Numbered from the stretch's first letter, positions 1-10,067 are shown. The stretch is 64,000 bases of DNA from Gp13-AA77 sp035578005 (GCA_035578005.1 DATJYK010000187.1:10850-74849); one strand, 5' to 3'. A program made the numbers and translations. Notes: generated by a model from the sequence alone, not told the origin.

Positions 1-192
1 AAATCCGTGACAGCCCGCACACTGCGTTGCGAACGTTTTCGTCGCTTCGTGCGCCTGAGGTGCTACCTCGGGCAAGCCCGGTGCTGAACTCGATACGGAA
101 CTGAAGGCGAGCACGCTGATTGTCACGCTCTCGATCACCGGGAGTACGCAGCCGCGAAAAGAAGCGTATGCGTTCTTAGTGTGGGGAATCAT
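1..192 (-). CDS. Cytochrome c domain protein, 3' end beyond the left edge
   Basis: This minus-strand reading frame starts at an ATG whose last base is 192 and stays open to position 1, giving 64 codons. The N-terminus has a hydrophobic stretch (about residues 15-40) that could be a signal segment. The last visible residues are TFATQCAGCHGF, a CxxCH haem-c attachment site (Cys, Ala, Gly, Cys, His) in the usual N-terminal position for cytochrome c domains. It lies 27 bases downstream of the esterase gene on the same strand, so the two may be co-transcribed. The class of cytochrome cannot be told because the gene leaves the window. No strong ribosome binding site is visible. Confidence 0.6.
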   Translation of the reverse strand, partial: MIPHTKNAYASFRGCVLPVIESVTISVLAFSSVSSSAPGLPEVAPQAHEATKTFATQCAGCHGF

Positions 193-219
193 GATCAACG
201 CGATGACCTGATCGGAGCC

Positions 220-2274
220 CTATCGCAGCAGTTCGCTCACGAACTCCCTGTCCTGCGCATCGCTGAAATCCGTAGCGTCGCCGAGCACGTAGCGATATCG
301 AAATGGGGGCCCCAGCGCAACGACACGGTGCATCCAGTTTGTCGGATCCGTCCACAGAACCGGCCGCGCTCCCATGCCCTTCACAAGATCGTCGAGATCC
401 CAGTGAATAGCAAACCCGGGTATTACGGCGTCAAACAGGTTCGTGCTCATGGGGTTCTCAAGGGCGAGCCGCAAACTGTATGGAGTGCGGTCTAACCAGA
501 TCTTTCCGATGCGCGGGTCGGCCGCGGCGGCCATCAGCAGCCAGATGCCCTTGACTCCCCGGGCAAACGCCCGAATGGAGTTTCCGTCTACATCAGGTCG
601 GGCAGCAAGCAAATCGATCGCGCGGAGAACGTCATGCGCTCGCAGAGCCGGTAGGTCAAGCCCGATCTGGTTGGCCCGCGAGTTGGCCAGCCAGTTTCCG
701 ACGAATGGCCCATGGTCGTCCGCGATTGGAGAGTCACGTGGCTCTACCTCCAGCACCACTCGTCCTTGCCGCGCCATCCACGCCGCCAGCACCGCCGTGG
801 AGGTATTCAGCCGCGTGTTGTCGCGCACCAGCAACACTGCGGGTTTTCGCCCTGCGGAGGGTGGGACGTATAGTGTGGCATCAAGTTGAATCCCAGGCTC
901 GCTCTCAAACTGTATTTGCTCTCCGCCCGTCGGTTCGTTCGGCGCATTGAGACTCTGCACCTTCGGCGCGGAGCCATCGGTTGGAATCTTGAGGCGACGC
1001 AGTTCGGTGAGCAAATCCGGTATAACTCGTTGCCCCCGCTTTGCCTGGAAGTCATCGCTGAGGAATTGATAGACCTTCCGGCTTCCAGGCTCATCCTCCA
1101 CGTTGCCGGTGGCGGTCACCTGCAGCTCGGAATTGGTGTAAAGCTTCACCGGCTGCTCGTGGAAATCGCCCTGACCGTTCTTGAGCCAGCGAATCATCCA
1201 CTGATAGATCGCCTCCCGGCTTTCCAGAGGTACGCCGTGCGGCCCAGGTCCCACAAAGAAGGCAATTCGATCGCGAGCGCCGTACAACGCGTACCATTCT
1301 TTAGCTTCCTCGTAGACGAGCCGGGCCCCGGCTGGCGTGAAATAATCGCCTGCTGTCGCCTCGATCAGCCATGGCGTGGGAGCGGACAACTCAACGAAAT
1401 CTGCGGTGTCGAGTCCGCTTGCCAAGAATCGGGGGAAACTCATGTCAGGATCGGGATCGGGACCGCTGAAGAGCAGCCGGTAGGAATTGGGAAAGCAGGC
1501 GGGGACAACAGCTTTTATCCTCGGGTCCAGGGCGCCCAGGAAAGTCGTCAGGGCTCCGCCTCCTGAGCAACCTGCGGCCCCCAAGCGTGTAGGGTCCACG
1601 TCGGGCCGGCTCACAAGATAATCGACGGATCGCATGGCGTCCCAGATAAAGTACCGGGCTGAGCTCTCGCCAATGAGAAGCGCCTGGGCTCCCAACTGGA
1701 TGTGCTCAGGGACTGACCAGCCTGCCAGCGGCCCCTTGAGCTGCCGGCTATACGTCTGCTCTCTTTCACCTTGACCAATAGGGTCGAATGCCAGAGCGAC
1801 GAAGCCCTTTAAGGCCAAATTAGCAGCGATCCTCTGGTCCTCCGGCTTGCCCTCCTGTGTGTGTCCGGACTGCAGAAGAACGGCCGGGTACGGGCCCGGC
1901 TGGTTTGGACGATAGAGATTTGCGGTGACGTAAAGGCCAGGCAGACTTTCGTAGATCACTTTTTCGATCGCGAAGCGATCATTCTGAAGCTGCCCGGTGA
2001 CTCTGGCATTCAGTGGCCCTTTGTAGTCGGGCAGCCCGCCCAGGAGCTCCATGAGTATTTTGCGGACAGTTTGCTTGCGGCGGTCAGCATCGGCGACCGA
2101 GTGAATCTGATCGATCACCGCTTTCCGTTGGCTCAGCTCCTGCTGGGCAATATCGTCCATCCATTGAAGCAGAGAATTCCGGGCTGGTTCCTGCGCTGAT
2201 AAGAACAATGGGCGGCAGAACCAGGCAAGCACGAGGGCGCAACGAGCGAAAGCGATCGCTTTGGTCTTGATCAT
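220..2274 (-). CDS. Secreted tandem alpha/beta-hydrolase (acetyl xylan esterase-like)
   Basis: A 684-residue protein with a signal peptide ending near SAQEP (residues 25-30). The first hydrolase domain (about 80-370) has a nucleophile elbow GCSGGG with Ser237, preceded by RPDVDPTRLG, and a late GPGPHG motif that could supply the catalytic His. This pattern fits the acetyl xylan esterase/dienelactone-hydrolase-like alpha/beta-hydrolases of Acidobacteria and Bacteroidetes. The second half (about 430-684) repeats the fold: RPDVDGNSIRAFARGVKG aligns with the first elbow, but the Ser is replaced, so this copy is probably non-catalytic. A role in removing acyl groups from plant polysaccharides is inferred from family and from the neighbouring alpha-galactosidase. 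The substrate is not known. Confidence 0.75.
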   Translation of the reverse strand: MIKTKAIAFARCALVLAWFCRPLFLSAQEPARNSLLQWMDDIAQQELSQRKAVIDQIHSVADADRRKQTVRKILMELLGGLPDYKGPLNARVTGQLQNDRFAIEKVIYESLPGLYVTANLYRPNQPGPYPAVLLQSGHTQEGKPEDQRIAANLALKGFVALAFDPIGQGEREQTYSRQLKGPLAGWSVPEHIQLGAQALLIGESSARYFIWDAMRSVDYLVSRPDVDPTRLGAAGCSGGGALTTFLGALDPRIKAVVPACFPNSYRLLFSGPDPDPDMSFPRFLASGLDTADFVELSAPTPWLIEATAGDYFTPAGARLVYEEAKEWYALYGARDRIAFFVGPGPHGVPLESREAIYQWMIRWLKNGQGDFHEQPVKLYTNSELQVTATGNVEDEPGSRKVYQFLSDDFQAKRGQRVIPDLLTELRRLKIPTDGSAPKVQSLNAPNEPTGGEQIQFESEPGIQLDATLYVPPSAGRKPAVLLVRDNTRLNTSTAVLAAWMARQGRVVLEVEPRDSPIADDHGPFVGNWLANSRANQIGLDLPALRAHDVLRAIDLLAARPDVDGNSIRAFARGVKGIWLLMAAAADPRIGKIWLDRTPYSLRLALENPMSTNLFDAVIPGFAIHWDLDDLVKGMGARPVLWTDPTNWMHRVVALGPPFRYRYVLGDATDFSDAQDREFVSELLR

Positions 2275-2381
2275 TGGAGGCGCTATCGTCGCGGAAACCA
2301 GATTTGATTCAGTAGCGATGTTGTTGGCAAATGCAGGCGACGTCAGCTTGCCTTTGGTCGTGCGGTGTACCCAGCACCCAA

Positions 2382-4652
2382 TTATTCTGTTTTCTCCAGC
2401 ACGATCGAGGTGCTGTCATAGTCGCCGCGCAGATTGAAATCGACACCATGATGCATCAGGTAGGAGCCGGTCATCACGTCGGATTTTTCCACCAGCTTGT
2501 CATCGATCGTCGTCACCCGGTAGCGCGCGCTTTCGTCCAGGCCGCGCAGCAGGATGGTGGGCGCGGGCCGGAGAAACTGCTGCGCATGCAGAAAGGCGAA
2601 GAGCACGGCTTGCCGCCCGTCAGTAGAGACATATTCGTTGGCGGTCAGGTTCCCTTCGCGAGGTGAGAAGAGGCGATAAAGGTCGCCCTCTTGAACTGTC
2701 TCGCGGATGCTCTTATCGTAGGTCACCATCTTCGTGGCCAGCGAGAAGTCTTCCTCAGACCAGTGGTTCAGGTTAGCTCCGATTCCCAGCGCGCCCTGCA
2801 TGGCGACCAGGAAACGGAACCTGAGCGGAGTCGACCGTCCGTTGAGATTCGGCACGTCCGTGACCCAGGCCGACATCACTTTGGGCGCGTAGGCGAAGGT
2901 GAATCCTTCCTGAATGCGCAGACGGTCAAAGGCCTCGGTGTTGTCCGAGGTCCAGACCACGTCGGCGCGCTGCAGAACGCCGAGGTCCACACGCCCGCCG
3001 CCGCCCGAGCAAGACTCGATCTCGATACCGGGATGCCGCGCCCGAAGCCGGTCCATAATCTCGTAAACGTTCCGGACGTACTTCACCCAGATTTCCTTCT
3101 GCTCGGCGACTGGCACCTCGGGCCAGCCAGGCTCCGAGAAGTGCCGGTTCATGTCCCACTTGATGTACTGGATGTTGTTCTCGGAAAGAATCTTGTCAAG
3201 CGCGCCAAAGATGTACTCCTTCACGTCGTCGCGGGCCATATTCAAGACGAGTTGATTGCGCGCTTCACTGCGTGGGCGCCCGGGGAAATTCATTACCCAG
3301 TCGGGGTGCGCGCGATAGAGATCGCTATCGGGATTCACCATCTCCGGCTCAAACCACAATCCAAACTTCATGCCCAAGGCGTTCACATGGCTGATGAGCG
3401 GCCCGAGCCCGTTGGGGAACTTCGTCGGATTCACCACCCAATCGCCGAGGCCCGCATGGTCGTTATTGCGCTGGCCGAACCAACCGTCGTCCATGACGAA
3501 CAACTCCACCCCGAGCTTCGCCGCTTTGTCCGCCAACGCCTCCTGACCGGCTTCGTTCACGTTGAACGTAGTCGCTTCCCAGGAGTTGTAGAGCACCGGC
3601 CGAACGTGCGGATGAGCACGGTCGGGCAGAATCTCTTTGCGCTCGAAGCGGTGCATCAAGCGGGACGCCTCGCCGAATCCCTCGCCCGAGTAGCCCCCGT
3701 AATAGGGCGGAGTCTCGATCGAGTCGCCGGGCTTCAGCGGCCAGGAGAAGTCGAAATCGTTGTAGCCACCGGTCACGCGTACCTGGTGCGCGGGCGGCGT
3801 ATCTTCCACCACGAGCTTCCAGTTGCCGCTCCAGCCCAGGGCTCCAAACCACACGCGACCGTGTTCCTCGTCCGCTTTGCCGCCGGCATCGATGGCGAAC
3901 CAAGGGTTCAATTGATGGCTGGTGTTTCCGCGGCGGCTCTCCAGGATGAACTTGCCCGGATTGATCGGCAGGCGAGTGAGCTGCGCCTCGTCGGCCCAGC
4001 GCCCGGTGAGGTAAGTGAGGCGGTAACCCTCGCCCGCCGGCACGTACCAAACGCCAGATTGGGCGCTTTCGATCGTTACAACTTGCGCGGTCTGGTTCTC
4101 GATCGAGGCCTGCTTGCGGATAATGTCTTCGGTCGGGAAAACCTTGTAGGTTAGCGTGACAAACAGGGGATATCGAATGTCCTTCAGCCGGATTTGAAGA
4201 GTGTCACCATGGATTTGGTAGGAATCGTACTTCAAGACCAAATCCCGCACCCCGTCGGCTAGCGTCACTTTGAGGGCGGGCTCATTGTAATAGCGGCCGC
4301 CCCAGCCGGGATACTCGATGTTGGTCATGGTCTCGCTCGAGTCGAACGAGGCGGCCTCGTGAGCTGTGTGCGCGGGGGCGAGACCTTCGTGGCCTCGAAG
4401 CCGCTCGCCCCAGTAAAGGCTCTGGAGTTCGTTCTCCTGGTTCACGCCGATCACGTACGATGTCCGAGCCGTGTCCAGAACCCAGATCTTCAGGCTGTCA
4501 AGGTAGCGAATGTTAGGCGGAGTCTGCGCCGCGAGTCGTCCCACCGGCATCAGGAAAGCGAACACGAGCATCAACATCGCGCCAGCTCCCACAAACCCGC
4601 CCCGCTTCACATCCCAGTACTCAAGCTGCGAAGCCTTCAGCGGAATCTTCAT
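2382..4652 (-). CDS. Alpha-galactosidase, glycoside hydrolase family 36
   Basis: A 756-residue protein when started at the ATG at 4652, which is preceded by an AGGA-type binding site and followed by a long signal segment ending near RLAAQT. The frame extends 40 codons further upstream without a better start. The GH36 core is clear: YIKWDMNR carries the nucleophile Asp500, CSGGGGRVDLG follows, and VWTSDNTEAFDRL carries the acid/base Asp570. The N-terminal beta-supersandwich precedes the barrel and a C-terminal beta domain closes the protein, with length close to the family norm of about 720. It should release terminal alpha-1,6-galactose from raffinose-type sugars or galactomannan outside the cytoplasm. 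It lies upstream of the esterase on the same strand. Confidence 0.92.
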   Translation of the reverse strand: MKIPLKASQLEYWDVKRGGFVGAGAMLMLVFAFLMPVGRLAAQTPPNIRYLDSLKIWVLDTARTSYVIGVNQENELQSLYWGERLRGHEGLAPAHTAHEAASFDSSETMTNIEYPGWGGRYYNEPALKVTLADGVRDLVLKYDSYQIHGDTLQIRLKDIRYPLFVTLTYKVFPTEDIIRKQASIENQTAQVVTIESAQSGVWYVPAGEGYRLTYLTGRWADEAQLTRLPINPGKFILESRRGNTSHQLNPWFAIDAGGKADEEHGRVWFGALGWSGNWKLVVEDTPPAHQVRVTGGYNDFDFSWPLKPGDSIETPPYYGGYSGEGFGEASRLMHRFERKEILPDRAHPHVRPVLYNSWEATTFNVNEAGQEALADKAAKLGVELFVMDDGWFGQRNNDHAGLGDWVVNPTKFPNGLGPLISHVNALGMKFGLWFEPEMVNPDSDLYRAHPDWVMNFPGRPRSEARNQLVLNMARDDVKEYIFGALDKILSENNIQYIKWDMNRHFSEPGWPEVPVAEQKEIWVKYVRNVYEIMDRLRARHPGIEIESCSGGGGRVDLGVLQRADVVWTSDNTEAFDRLRIQEGFTFAYAPKVMSAWVTDVPNLNGRSTPLRFRFLVAMQGALGIGANLNHWSEEDFSLATKMVTYDKSIRETVQEGDLYRLFSPREGNLTANEYVSTDGRQAVLFAFLHAQQFLRPAPTILLRGLDESARYRVTTIDDKLVEKSDVMTGSYLMHHGVDFNLRGDYDSTSIVLEKTE

Positions 4653-5084
4653 CGTCCTCGTCTCATTTGAAGTGAGGCTCAGGCGCTCGAATCCCTCAAG
4701 CTCTTCACGCGGTCGCTCCACCCTTGATTTCAGGTGGGTCAGTGGTCCACCGCTGGAAAAAATTAGAGGCACTCACTGCCCTCACTCAATGATATGAAAT
4801 GAATATACTTCAATGAAACGATATACTAGCCCTATTCTTAAACTGTTTGCCGCCCCGACAATGCGATTTGTTTTCAGCAAGATGAGATATGCATTTTGAC
4901 GTGTTCAAGCGAGGTTCGTCCACCGAAATCGGATTTCGATGGCGGGCGAAAAGATCATGGCACAAGAACGGCGTGAGCTACCATCGCCGCCTGGCGATCA
5001 GCGCCCCGTTTGCCATCAGGAGGACATTCAAGGCGCGGCCACTCGACGATAACGGCGGTTAATCACTGCTCGGCAGTCAGCACG
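4653..5084. other. Intergenic region upstream of the alpha-galactosidase
   Basis: This 432-base gap contains the untranslated leader of the alpha-galactosidase and an AT-rich stretch at about 4790-4900, unlike the GC-rich surroundings. That is where a minus-strand promoter would be expected, but I could not pick a convincing -35/-10 pair. No ORF, repeat or RNA gene was recognised. Confidence 0.4.
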
Positions 5085-6722
5085 TTAGTGGAACTCCTTC
5101 AAACCGCTCTTGATGAAGGCGGGCAGGTTAGCTTCCGCTGCAATCTGATCCAGGAACTTGCCGTCGTCGGCTACGGTCAGCGGGCTAAGCGCGATGGGTT
5201 CGACGAGTTCGGAAAGCGGCACCTTGGCGAGCGGCATCAGCCTCTGTGGGCCGGTGGGTGCTCCGCGGGCGCCGAGGGGCAAACGCGGCCGCAAGTCGAT
5301 GCCGGTTGGCTGAATCTCATCAAGCGCCAGAGACCAGACCAGAGGCTCGGGGCCCAAGCGCGCGGCAGGCGCGGGCGGCCGGGGCCGCTCAAGTTCGCTA
5401 GCGAGGTCCGGCAATGTCTTCAAGGCTTGGGTAAGCCGTTCGTGCGCCTCGGAAAGTGAAATGGCTTCCACGTCCGGGTCGGCCGTGGTCTGCTCGAAGT
5501 AAACCATGCGACTGTGGCCGCCCACGAGGATTTTCTCGCTCTTGGCACTCAGGTGTTGCATCAGGGAGGGCGTTCCGTAACGCGCCACGCCGTTGATCAT
5601 CACCAGCGAGATCGAGGTCTCAGAGGCTGAGATGAGACCGGCGTAAGGATCGCTCTTCTGCCCGGCAATCACCAGCACGTCGGCGCGCTTTCCGGCTTCC
5701 AGCGTCCCGAGAGCATCTTGCCACTGGAGGATTGACGCCGCGGAACGGGTGGCCATGGCGATGATCTCGGCGTCGGTGAAGATGCCACCCTGCGCTTGGC
5801 TAACGAGGCGGGCCACCTTGAGTTCGCCGAGCAGGTTCTTGCTGCCCGAGGGCGACCAGTCGGGCCCGAGACCGATGCGCACGCCGGCGCTTTTGGCGGC
5901 CTTCACGTCAGCCGTCTGCCCGTAAAGCAGCAGGTTACTCATGGGTGACCACACCATGGCGCCCTGGTGCTGAGCCAGAACGTCGAAATCCTCGGGGTGG
6001 AGCGCGGCACAGTGGATTCCTGCGAGTTGCCGCGAGATGGCCCACTCGCCGTCGCTCATCTGGAGCGCCAGAAAGTGCTTGCGGGCGGTCGCGTCCGTGC
6101 CCTCGCTCAGGTGTAGCAGGAAGCAGCTCTGCTTGAGCAGGCGCGCGAGGAACAGCTTGGCATCGCGAGCTTCCACGTCGGCCACGCGAGTGGCGGCTTC
6201 GGGAAGCGCGGCCTCATCGGTCTGCTCCACATTGCGGACGATGCCACGGAAAAAGCGGCGCACACCCGCGTTGCTGAACAACTGGACTCCCTGGCTGGTG
6301 GTGACGCCGCCCAGCAGGGCCCTTGCCTCCACGTAGCGCACCACCGCCGGCAGCAGGCCAGGAGTCTTGCCCACCACCTGCATCGGGCCGCTCACGAGTT
6401 TCTGGTAGTCTCCGGTTCCGCTCCATTGATCTCGGTTCGTGAACTTCTTAGGAACATTCCAGAGAGGCAGGACGTTGTAAGGGAGGTGATTGTGGAGCTC
6501 AATGAGGCCTGGATACAGGGTGCCGCCGGTGTTCACGACCGGCACGCCCTCGAAGCCGGCCGGGGGCGGTGCGGAGGCCTCCTCAAGCCCAACGATGCTG
6601 CCCTTGGCGATGTAAAGGACTCCGTGTGGAATCACCGTCAAGGCTTCGTCCATCACCACGACGCGCCCCGCCAGGGCAAGCGGAGGCCCTTGCAGAGGAT
6701 CGATTGGGGTTTTTGCCGGCAT
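5085..6722 (-). CDS. Amidohydrolase family protein (metal-dependent, imidazolonepropionase-like)
   Basis: A 545-residue protein started at the ATG at 6722 (MPAKTPIDPL), with AGGAG about 11 bases upstream; an upstream ATG at 6749 has no binding site. The N-terminal beta-sandwich is followed by LYPGLIELHNHLPYN, whose His77 and His79 form the HxH metal motif of amidohydrolases. LHLSEGTD and HCAALH follow, and GLGPDWSP holds the conserved metal-binding Asp. Toward the C-terminus GKRADVLVIAG returns to the composite sandwich typical of cytosolic imidazolonepropionase/dipeptidase-like members. About 120 extra C-terminal residues are unrecognised. No signal peptide is seen. The substrate cannot be assigned; cyclic amide or peptide hydrolysis is the family norm. 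Confidence 0.8.
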   Translation of the reverse strand: MPAKTPIDPLQGPPLALAGRVVVMDEALTVIPHGVLYIAKGSIVGLEEASAPPPAGFEGVPVVNTGGTLYPGLIELHNHLPYNVLPLWNVPKKFTNRDQWSGTGDYQKLVSGPMQVVGKTPGLLPAVVRYVEARALLGGVTTSQGVQLFSNAGVRRFFRGIVRNVEQTDEAALPEAATRVADVEARDAKLFLARLLKQSCFLLHLSEGTDATARKHFLALQMSDGEWAISRQLAGIHCAALHPEDFDVLAQHQGAMVWSPMSNLLLYGQTADVKAAKSAGVRIGLGPDWSPSGSKNLLGELKVARLVSQAQGGIFTDAEIIAMATRSAASILQWQDALGTLEAGKRADVLVIAGQKSDPYAGLISASETSISLVMINGVARYGTPSLMQHLSAKSEKILVGGHSRMVYFEQTTADPDVEAISLSEAHERLTQALKTLPDLASELERPRPPAPAARLGPEPLVWSLALDEIQPTGIDLRPRLPLGARGAPTGPQRLMPLAKVPLSELVEPIALSPLTVADDGKFLDQIAAEANLPAFIKSGLKEFH

Positions 6723-6772
6723 GGAGTGTCCAGCTCCTCTCTTCAGCAAATCGCCGCGCCTCGGCCCGATTC

Positions 6773-7591
6773 TCAGGACGGCACGGAACCCTTGGGCACG
6801 GTGACGGTGAGGTTACGGCGCTTCTTCAACGGGTCGGCGCCCACGCGCGTCGCCCATCCGTCCTGCTCCCGCATCCACGTCGGGAGCCCGGCTGGGTAGT
6901 CCACCTCGGGAATCTGGACGCGGTCGCCGGGTTGAAATTGATCCCCGTAAAGCACCAGCGGCCGCGGCGTGTCGGGATGAAGCACGGCTGGCTTAAGCTG
7001 CTGCAGGGCCGCGTTCCAGTTCTGAAGCATGGCTTTGACGGCCGCGGCCAACTTGGTTTTGTCTCCCTTGGACGAGCTTTCGGGCTGCGTGGGATGAGTG
7101 ATCTTGGCGTAGGGAATGTTCACTGTCTTACCGTGGGATGTCGCTTTCCACGCCTGCCAAGCTTTGTCCGCCAGTTTGCCCAAGGCCACCGACACCTCAA
7201 TTTTCTGTCCCAGAATGAGCGCGTCTAGCCAGCGATGGCGGTAGTCGAGAAGAGCGGCGGCTTTCTGGTATTTGGACGAGACTTGCCCGTAGACGCTGTA
7301 GAGGAACGTGTTCACCATCACATAGCTGGTGTCGATTCCGAGCTTGGCGAGGAAGCCTTGGATGCGCCACCCGGCCTCTCCCACCAGGATGCGCCGGACC
7401 ACGCTCTCGTGCTGCGCGGGGTCCTGCCCAATCACCAGCACTCGCGCCGAGCCGTCCAGGCGGCCGCGGTGGAAGATGGGTCCCCACTCGACGCGAAACT
7501 GCTTGACAGGGTAAACGTCGGCTTCCGGATAATCCTGGCACAGGGTGCGGAACGGCTCAGCTTCATAACCGGGATCGAAATCGTGAGGCAT
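6773..7591 (-). CDS. Uracil-DNA glycosylase superfamily protein
   Basis: A 272-residue cytoplasmic protein with a strong binding site (GGGAGGGAGGAAC) before the ATG at 7591. The N-terminal core has VLVIGQDPAQHE, a motif A resembling the GQDP water-activating loop of uracil-DNA glycosylases, followed by MVNTFLYSVYGQ. A motif B equivalent to HPS/HPG may be KITHPTQPESS. This places it in the UDG superfamily, which removes uracil or other damaged bases from DNA, but not in family 1 (no GQDPYH). The last 70 residues, including PEVDYPAGLPTWMREQDG, are an extension I do not recognise. It lies 50 bases upstream of the amidohydrolase and may be co-transcribed with it. Confidence 0.65.
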   Translation of the reverse strand: MPHDFDPGYEAEPFRTLCQDYPEADVYPVKQFRVEWGPIFHRGRLDGSARVLVIGQDPAQHESVVRRILVGEAGWRIQGFLAKLGIDTSYVMVNTFLYSVYGQVSSKYQKAAALLDYRHRWLDALILGQKIEVSVALGKLADKAWQAWKATSHGKTVNIPYAKITHPTQPESSSKGDKTKLAAAVKAMLQNWNAALQQLKPAVLHPDTPRPLVLYGDQFQPGDRVQIPEVDYPAGLPTWMREQDGWATRVGADPLKKRRNLTVTVPKGSVPS

Positions 7592-7639
7592 GTGTTCCTC
7601 CCTCCCAAGTCCGTGGGCGTTGTGAGCCGGTCCTGGAGC

Positions 7640-9922
7640 CTACAGGCCTGCCAGATACGTCAGGGCAAAGTCCTGCGGCCCCTGGGGCACGTTCGATCCG
7701 ACGACGCGAATCTGCCACAGGCCGGCCGCGGGCTTGGCGACGTGCACCACCTCCACATTGTTGGTGCTGTCCACCGCGGAGTTGCCGGCGTAATCCTTGC
7801 CGGATGGGCTGTGGACGATGAGGTTGAGATTGTTCACCAATGCGCGCCCGGGATAATCGGTGTAAGCCAGCACCACTCGGAGGGGCGTTTGGGAGGATTT
7901 CACCTCGACGTCGACGCTGTGGAGTTCCCCGGTTCGCAGGCCGGGCTTTACTTCGAGAAACCGCACCGAAGCGGGGGCGGCCGGCGCCAACACGGCATCG
8001 AGATTGACGCGCCCGAAGCCCTGGTGATTGTCGGCGACAGCGGTCTTGGGCGCGTACCCGCGCAAGCGAGTAGCGCCCGCGATCAGGGCGGCCTTCAGCA
8101 GGGCAGCCGTCGGCTTTTTAATGCCGGCGCTGGTACGAAGGAATTGGCGCACCAGCGCAACCGCTCCCGCCGTCAGAGGAGTGGCCATGCTGGTTCCGCC
8201 CATAAAGAAGTAGAGCTTACTGGGAACGTAGGCGGCCCAGGCGGTGTTGTTGGGGGCGATTTGCGTGGAGCGCGTGGAGAGGATGAAGGTGCCGGGGGCG
8301 ATCACCTCGGGCTTGATGCGTCCGTCGAGAGTAGGCCCGCGGCTGCTGAAGGCCACAACCTCGTTAGGTTGGTCCGACATCGGATCGCTCTTGAACGGCG
8401 CCACAGGAAAGTCGCTGGGCCACCATGCTCCGTAAGTCTCCTTGTTGAAGTCAGGCCTGCGATTCTCGCACGCTCCCACGGTAATGCAGTTCTTGGCGGT
8501 ACCGGGCGAGGTGACGCTCATGGGGTTGATCTTCCCGTCGCCGTCCTTGTCCGTGCCGTCATTGCCAGCCGCCACCACAATGCAAAAATCCTTGTGCTCC
8601 CATACGAAGCCGTCGAGTTGCTCGCACTGGCTGTCGTAGGCGCCAGGGTCACCTCCGCCCCAGGAGTTGGAATGGATGCGCGCTCCCTTTTTATAAGCGT
8701 CCCCGAAAAGGGTGCCGAGGTCCAGCGGGATGCCGGCAAGGAGATAACGTTCCTGGCCCGGAAAGGATCCTGGGTTCTTCCACTTCATCTCCTGCTCGAC
8801 GGCCTGAAAGACGAGGCGGCTCCGGTAAGCAAGACCGCGAATGGGGGCGGCGAGTTGGGGCAGACCGGCGCTCGCCACACCGCTGCCGACTGCTGAACCC
8901 GAGGTGTGGGTGCCGTGGCCCGAGTCGAGGTCGGCAGGGCCATCGTCGCCCCCGGGATTGGTGATGTACTTGTCGAAGTCTGACGTGATGGGGTAGCTCT
9001 TGATCCAGGCGATGTGCTTTGCGAAGTCGGGATGAATCGTAGCGGGGTCGCCGGTGTCGAGGCCCGTATCGCACACTCCCACGCGTTCGCCCTGGCCGCT
9101 AAGGTTGAGGCCGGAATTGCCTAGGGTGGCGGCTGTGCCCATGATGCCCGCGGCGATATTGTTGCAGGTGCGCTTGAGGCTGCGCTCGCGGACGGAGCGC
9201 ACGCCGTGAATGGCGGACAGGGCCTCAATCTGCTTGCGGCGCGCCGCTTCACCGCTGTCCGCGTGAACCACGAGGAGCTTGGCCTTCGGATTTTTGCTCA
9301 CGATGTCAAGCTTCAGGCGCTTGACCGCCGCCAGGCCCTGGGCCAGGTCGTCGGCGCCGAAAAACTCCACCGTGTAACTGTTGGGAAGCAATCGGGTGCG
9401 CGACAGGGGAGCCGTGGTGTCAAGCAGCTTGCGGCGGCCGCGGAGGCTGGTGGCCACGCGCGCCCAGTGAGGTAGGTGGCCGACCCAGCGCACGAAGGGG
9501 AGCGCCGAAATCCGCGGCAGCGACCTCCGGTCGGCCCGCACCACGTAGGTGAAAGCCTGATAGAGGATGCGAGGCTCTCCGCCTGCTTTCCTGACGGCCT
9601 TCAGCCATTCCTCCCTGATCGGGCCGCGGAATTGGACCAGATAATGGTGAGGTCCTGGGGAGAGTGGCTTCTCCTCTTGGCCGGCTGCGCGCGCCGCCCG
9701 CCGGCCGGCGGGTGAAGGGGAGGTCTTGATGCTGCGGTCGCCCACACGGACGGTATAAAGGGGAGTGACATCCTCGACAAGGTATTTGCGCGAGAGGCGC
9801 GCAACGTCCGCCTCTTTCACTCTGGCCAGAGCGAAAGCCTCGTAATTCTCGATGACCTCATACCTCTTAGCGAGTTCCGCCCGATCGCTAGCCGTGCAGA
9901 ATACTTTTAATATGCGTTCCAT
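7640..9922 (-). CDS. S8 family serine protease (subtilase)
   Basis: A 760-residue protein started at the ATG at 9922, where GAGGGG sits 8 bases upstream; the frame is open for 39 more codons upstream. The subtilisin triad is intact: Asp285 in CDTGLDTG, His336 in GHGTHTSG and Ser578 in GGTSMATP. The oxyanion-hole Asn probably lies in the VAAGNDG region. Residues 1-250 form a long N-terminal region, and about 120 residues after the catalytic domain form a P/proprotein-convertase-like beta domain (VDSTNNVEVVHV, LWQIRVVG). There is no classical signal peptide at this start, so secretion is uncertain. It sits next to a metalloprotease on the same strand. Confidence 0.88.
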   Translation of the reverse strand: MERILKVFCTASDRAELAKRYEVIENYEAFALARVKEADVARLSRKYLVEDVTPLYTVRVGDRSIKTSPSPAGRRAARAAGQEEKPLSPGPHHYLVQFRGPIREEWLKAVRKAGGEPRILYQAFTYVVRADRRSLPRISALPFVRWVGHLPHWARVATSLRGRRKLLDTTAPLSRTRLLPNSYTVEFFGADDLAQGLAAVKRLKLDIVSKNPKAKLLVVHADSGEAARRKQIEALSAIHGVRSVRERSLKRTCNNIAAGIMGTAATLGNSGLNLSGQGERVGVCDTGLDTGDPATIHPDFAKHIAWIKSYPITSDFDKYITNPGGDDGPADLDSGHGTHTSGSAVGSGVASAGLPQLAAPIRGLAYRSRLVFQAVEQEMKWKNPGSFPGQERYLLAGIPLDLGTLFGDAYKKGARIHSNSWGGGDPGAYDSQCEQLDGFVWEHKDFCIVVAAGNDGTDKDGDGKINPMSVTSPGTAKNCITVGACENRRPDFNKETYGAWWPSDFPVAPFKSDPMSDQPNEVVAFSSRGPTLDGRIKPEVIAPGTFILSTRSTQIAPNNTAWAAYVPSKLYFFMGGTSMATPLTAGAVALVRQFLRTSAGIKKPTAALLKAALIAGATRLRGYAPKTAVADNHQGFGRVNLDAVLAPAAPASVRFLEVKPGLRTGELHSVDVEVKSSQTPLRVVLAYTDYPGRALVNNLNLIVHSPSGKDYAGNSAVDSTNNVEVVHVAKPAAGLWQIRVVGSNVPQGPQDFALTYLAGL

Positions 9923-10067
9923 AGATAGACCCCTCGCAGAATTCTTAGTTGCCTTCACCAGCCGTCCGCGAACTTCGACATGCTGGTGTTGGGCACGCAG
10001 CACAGGCAAGAGTGCCTGTGTCACGGGTGGCACAGACACTCCTGCCGCACGACTCGATGACAGCCTG

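Noticed and set aside
181..495. Plus-strand frame at the left end
   Set aside because: It is antisense to the esterase gene and has no binding site or domain.
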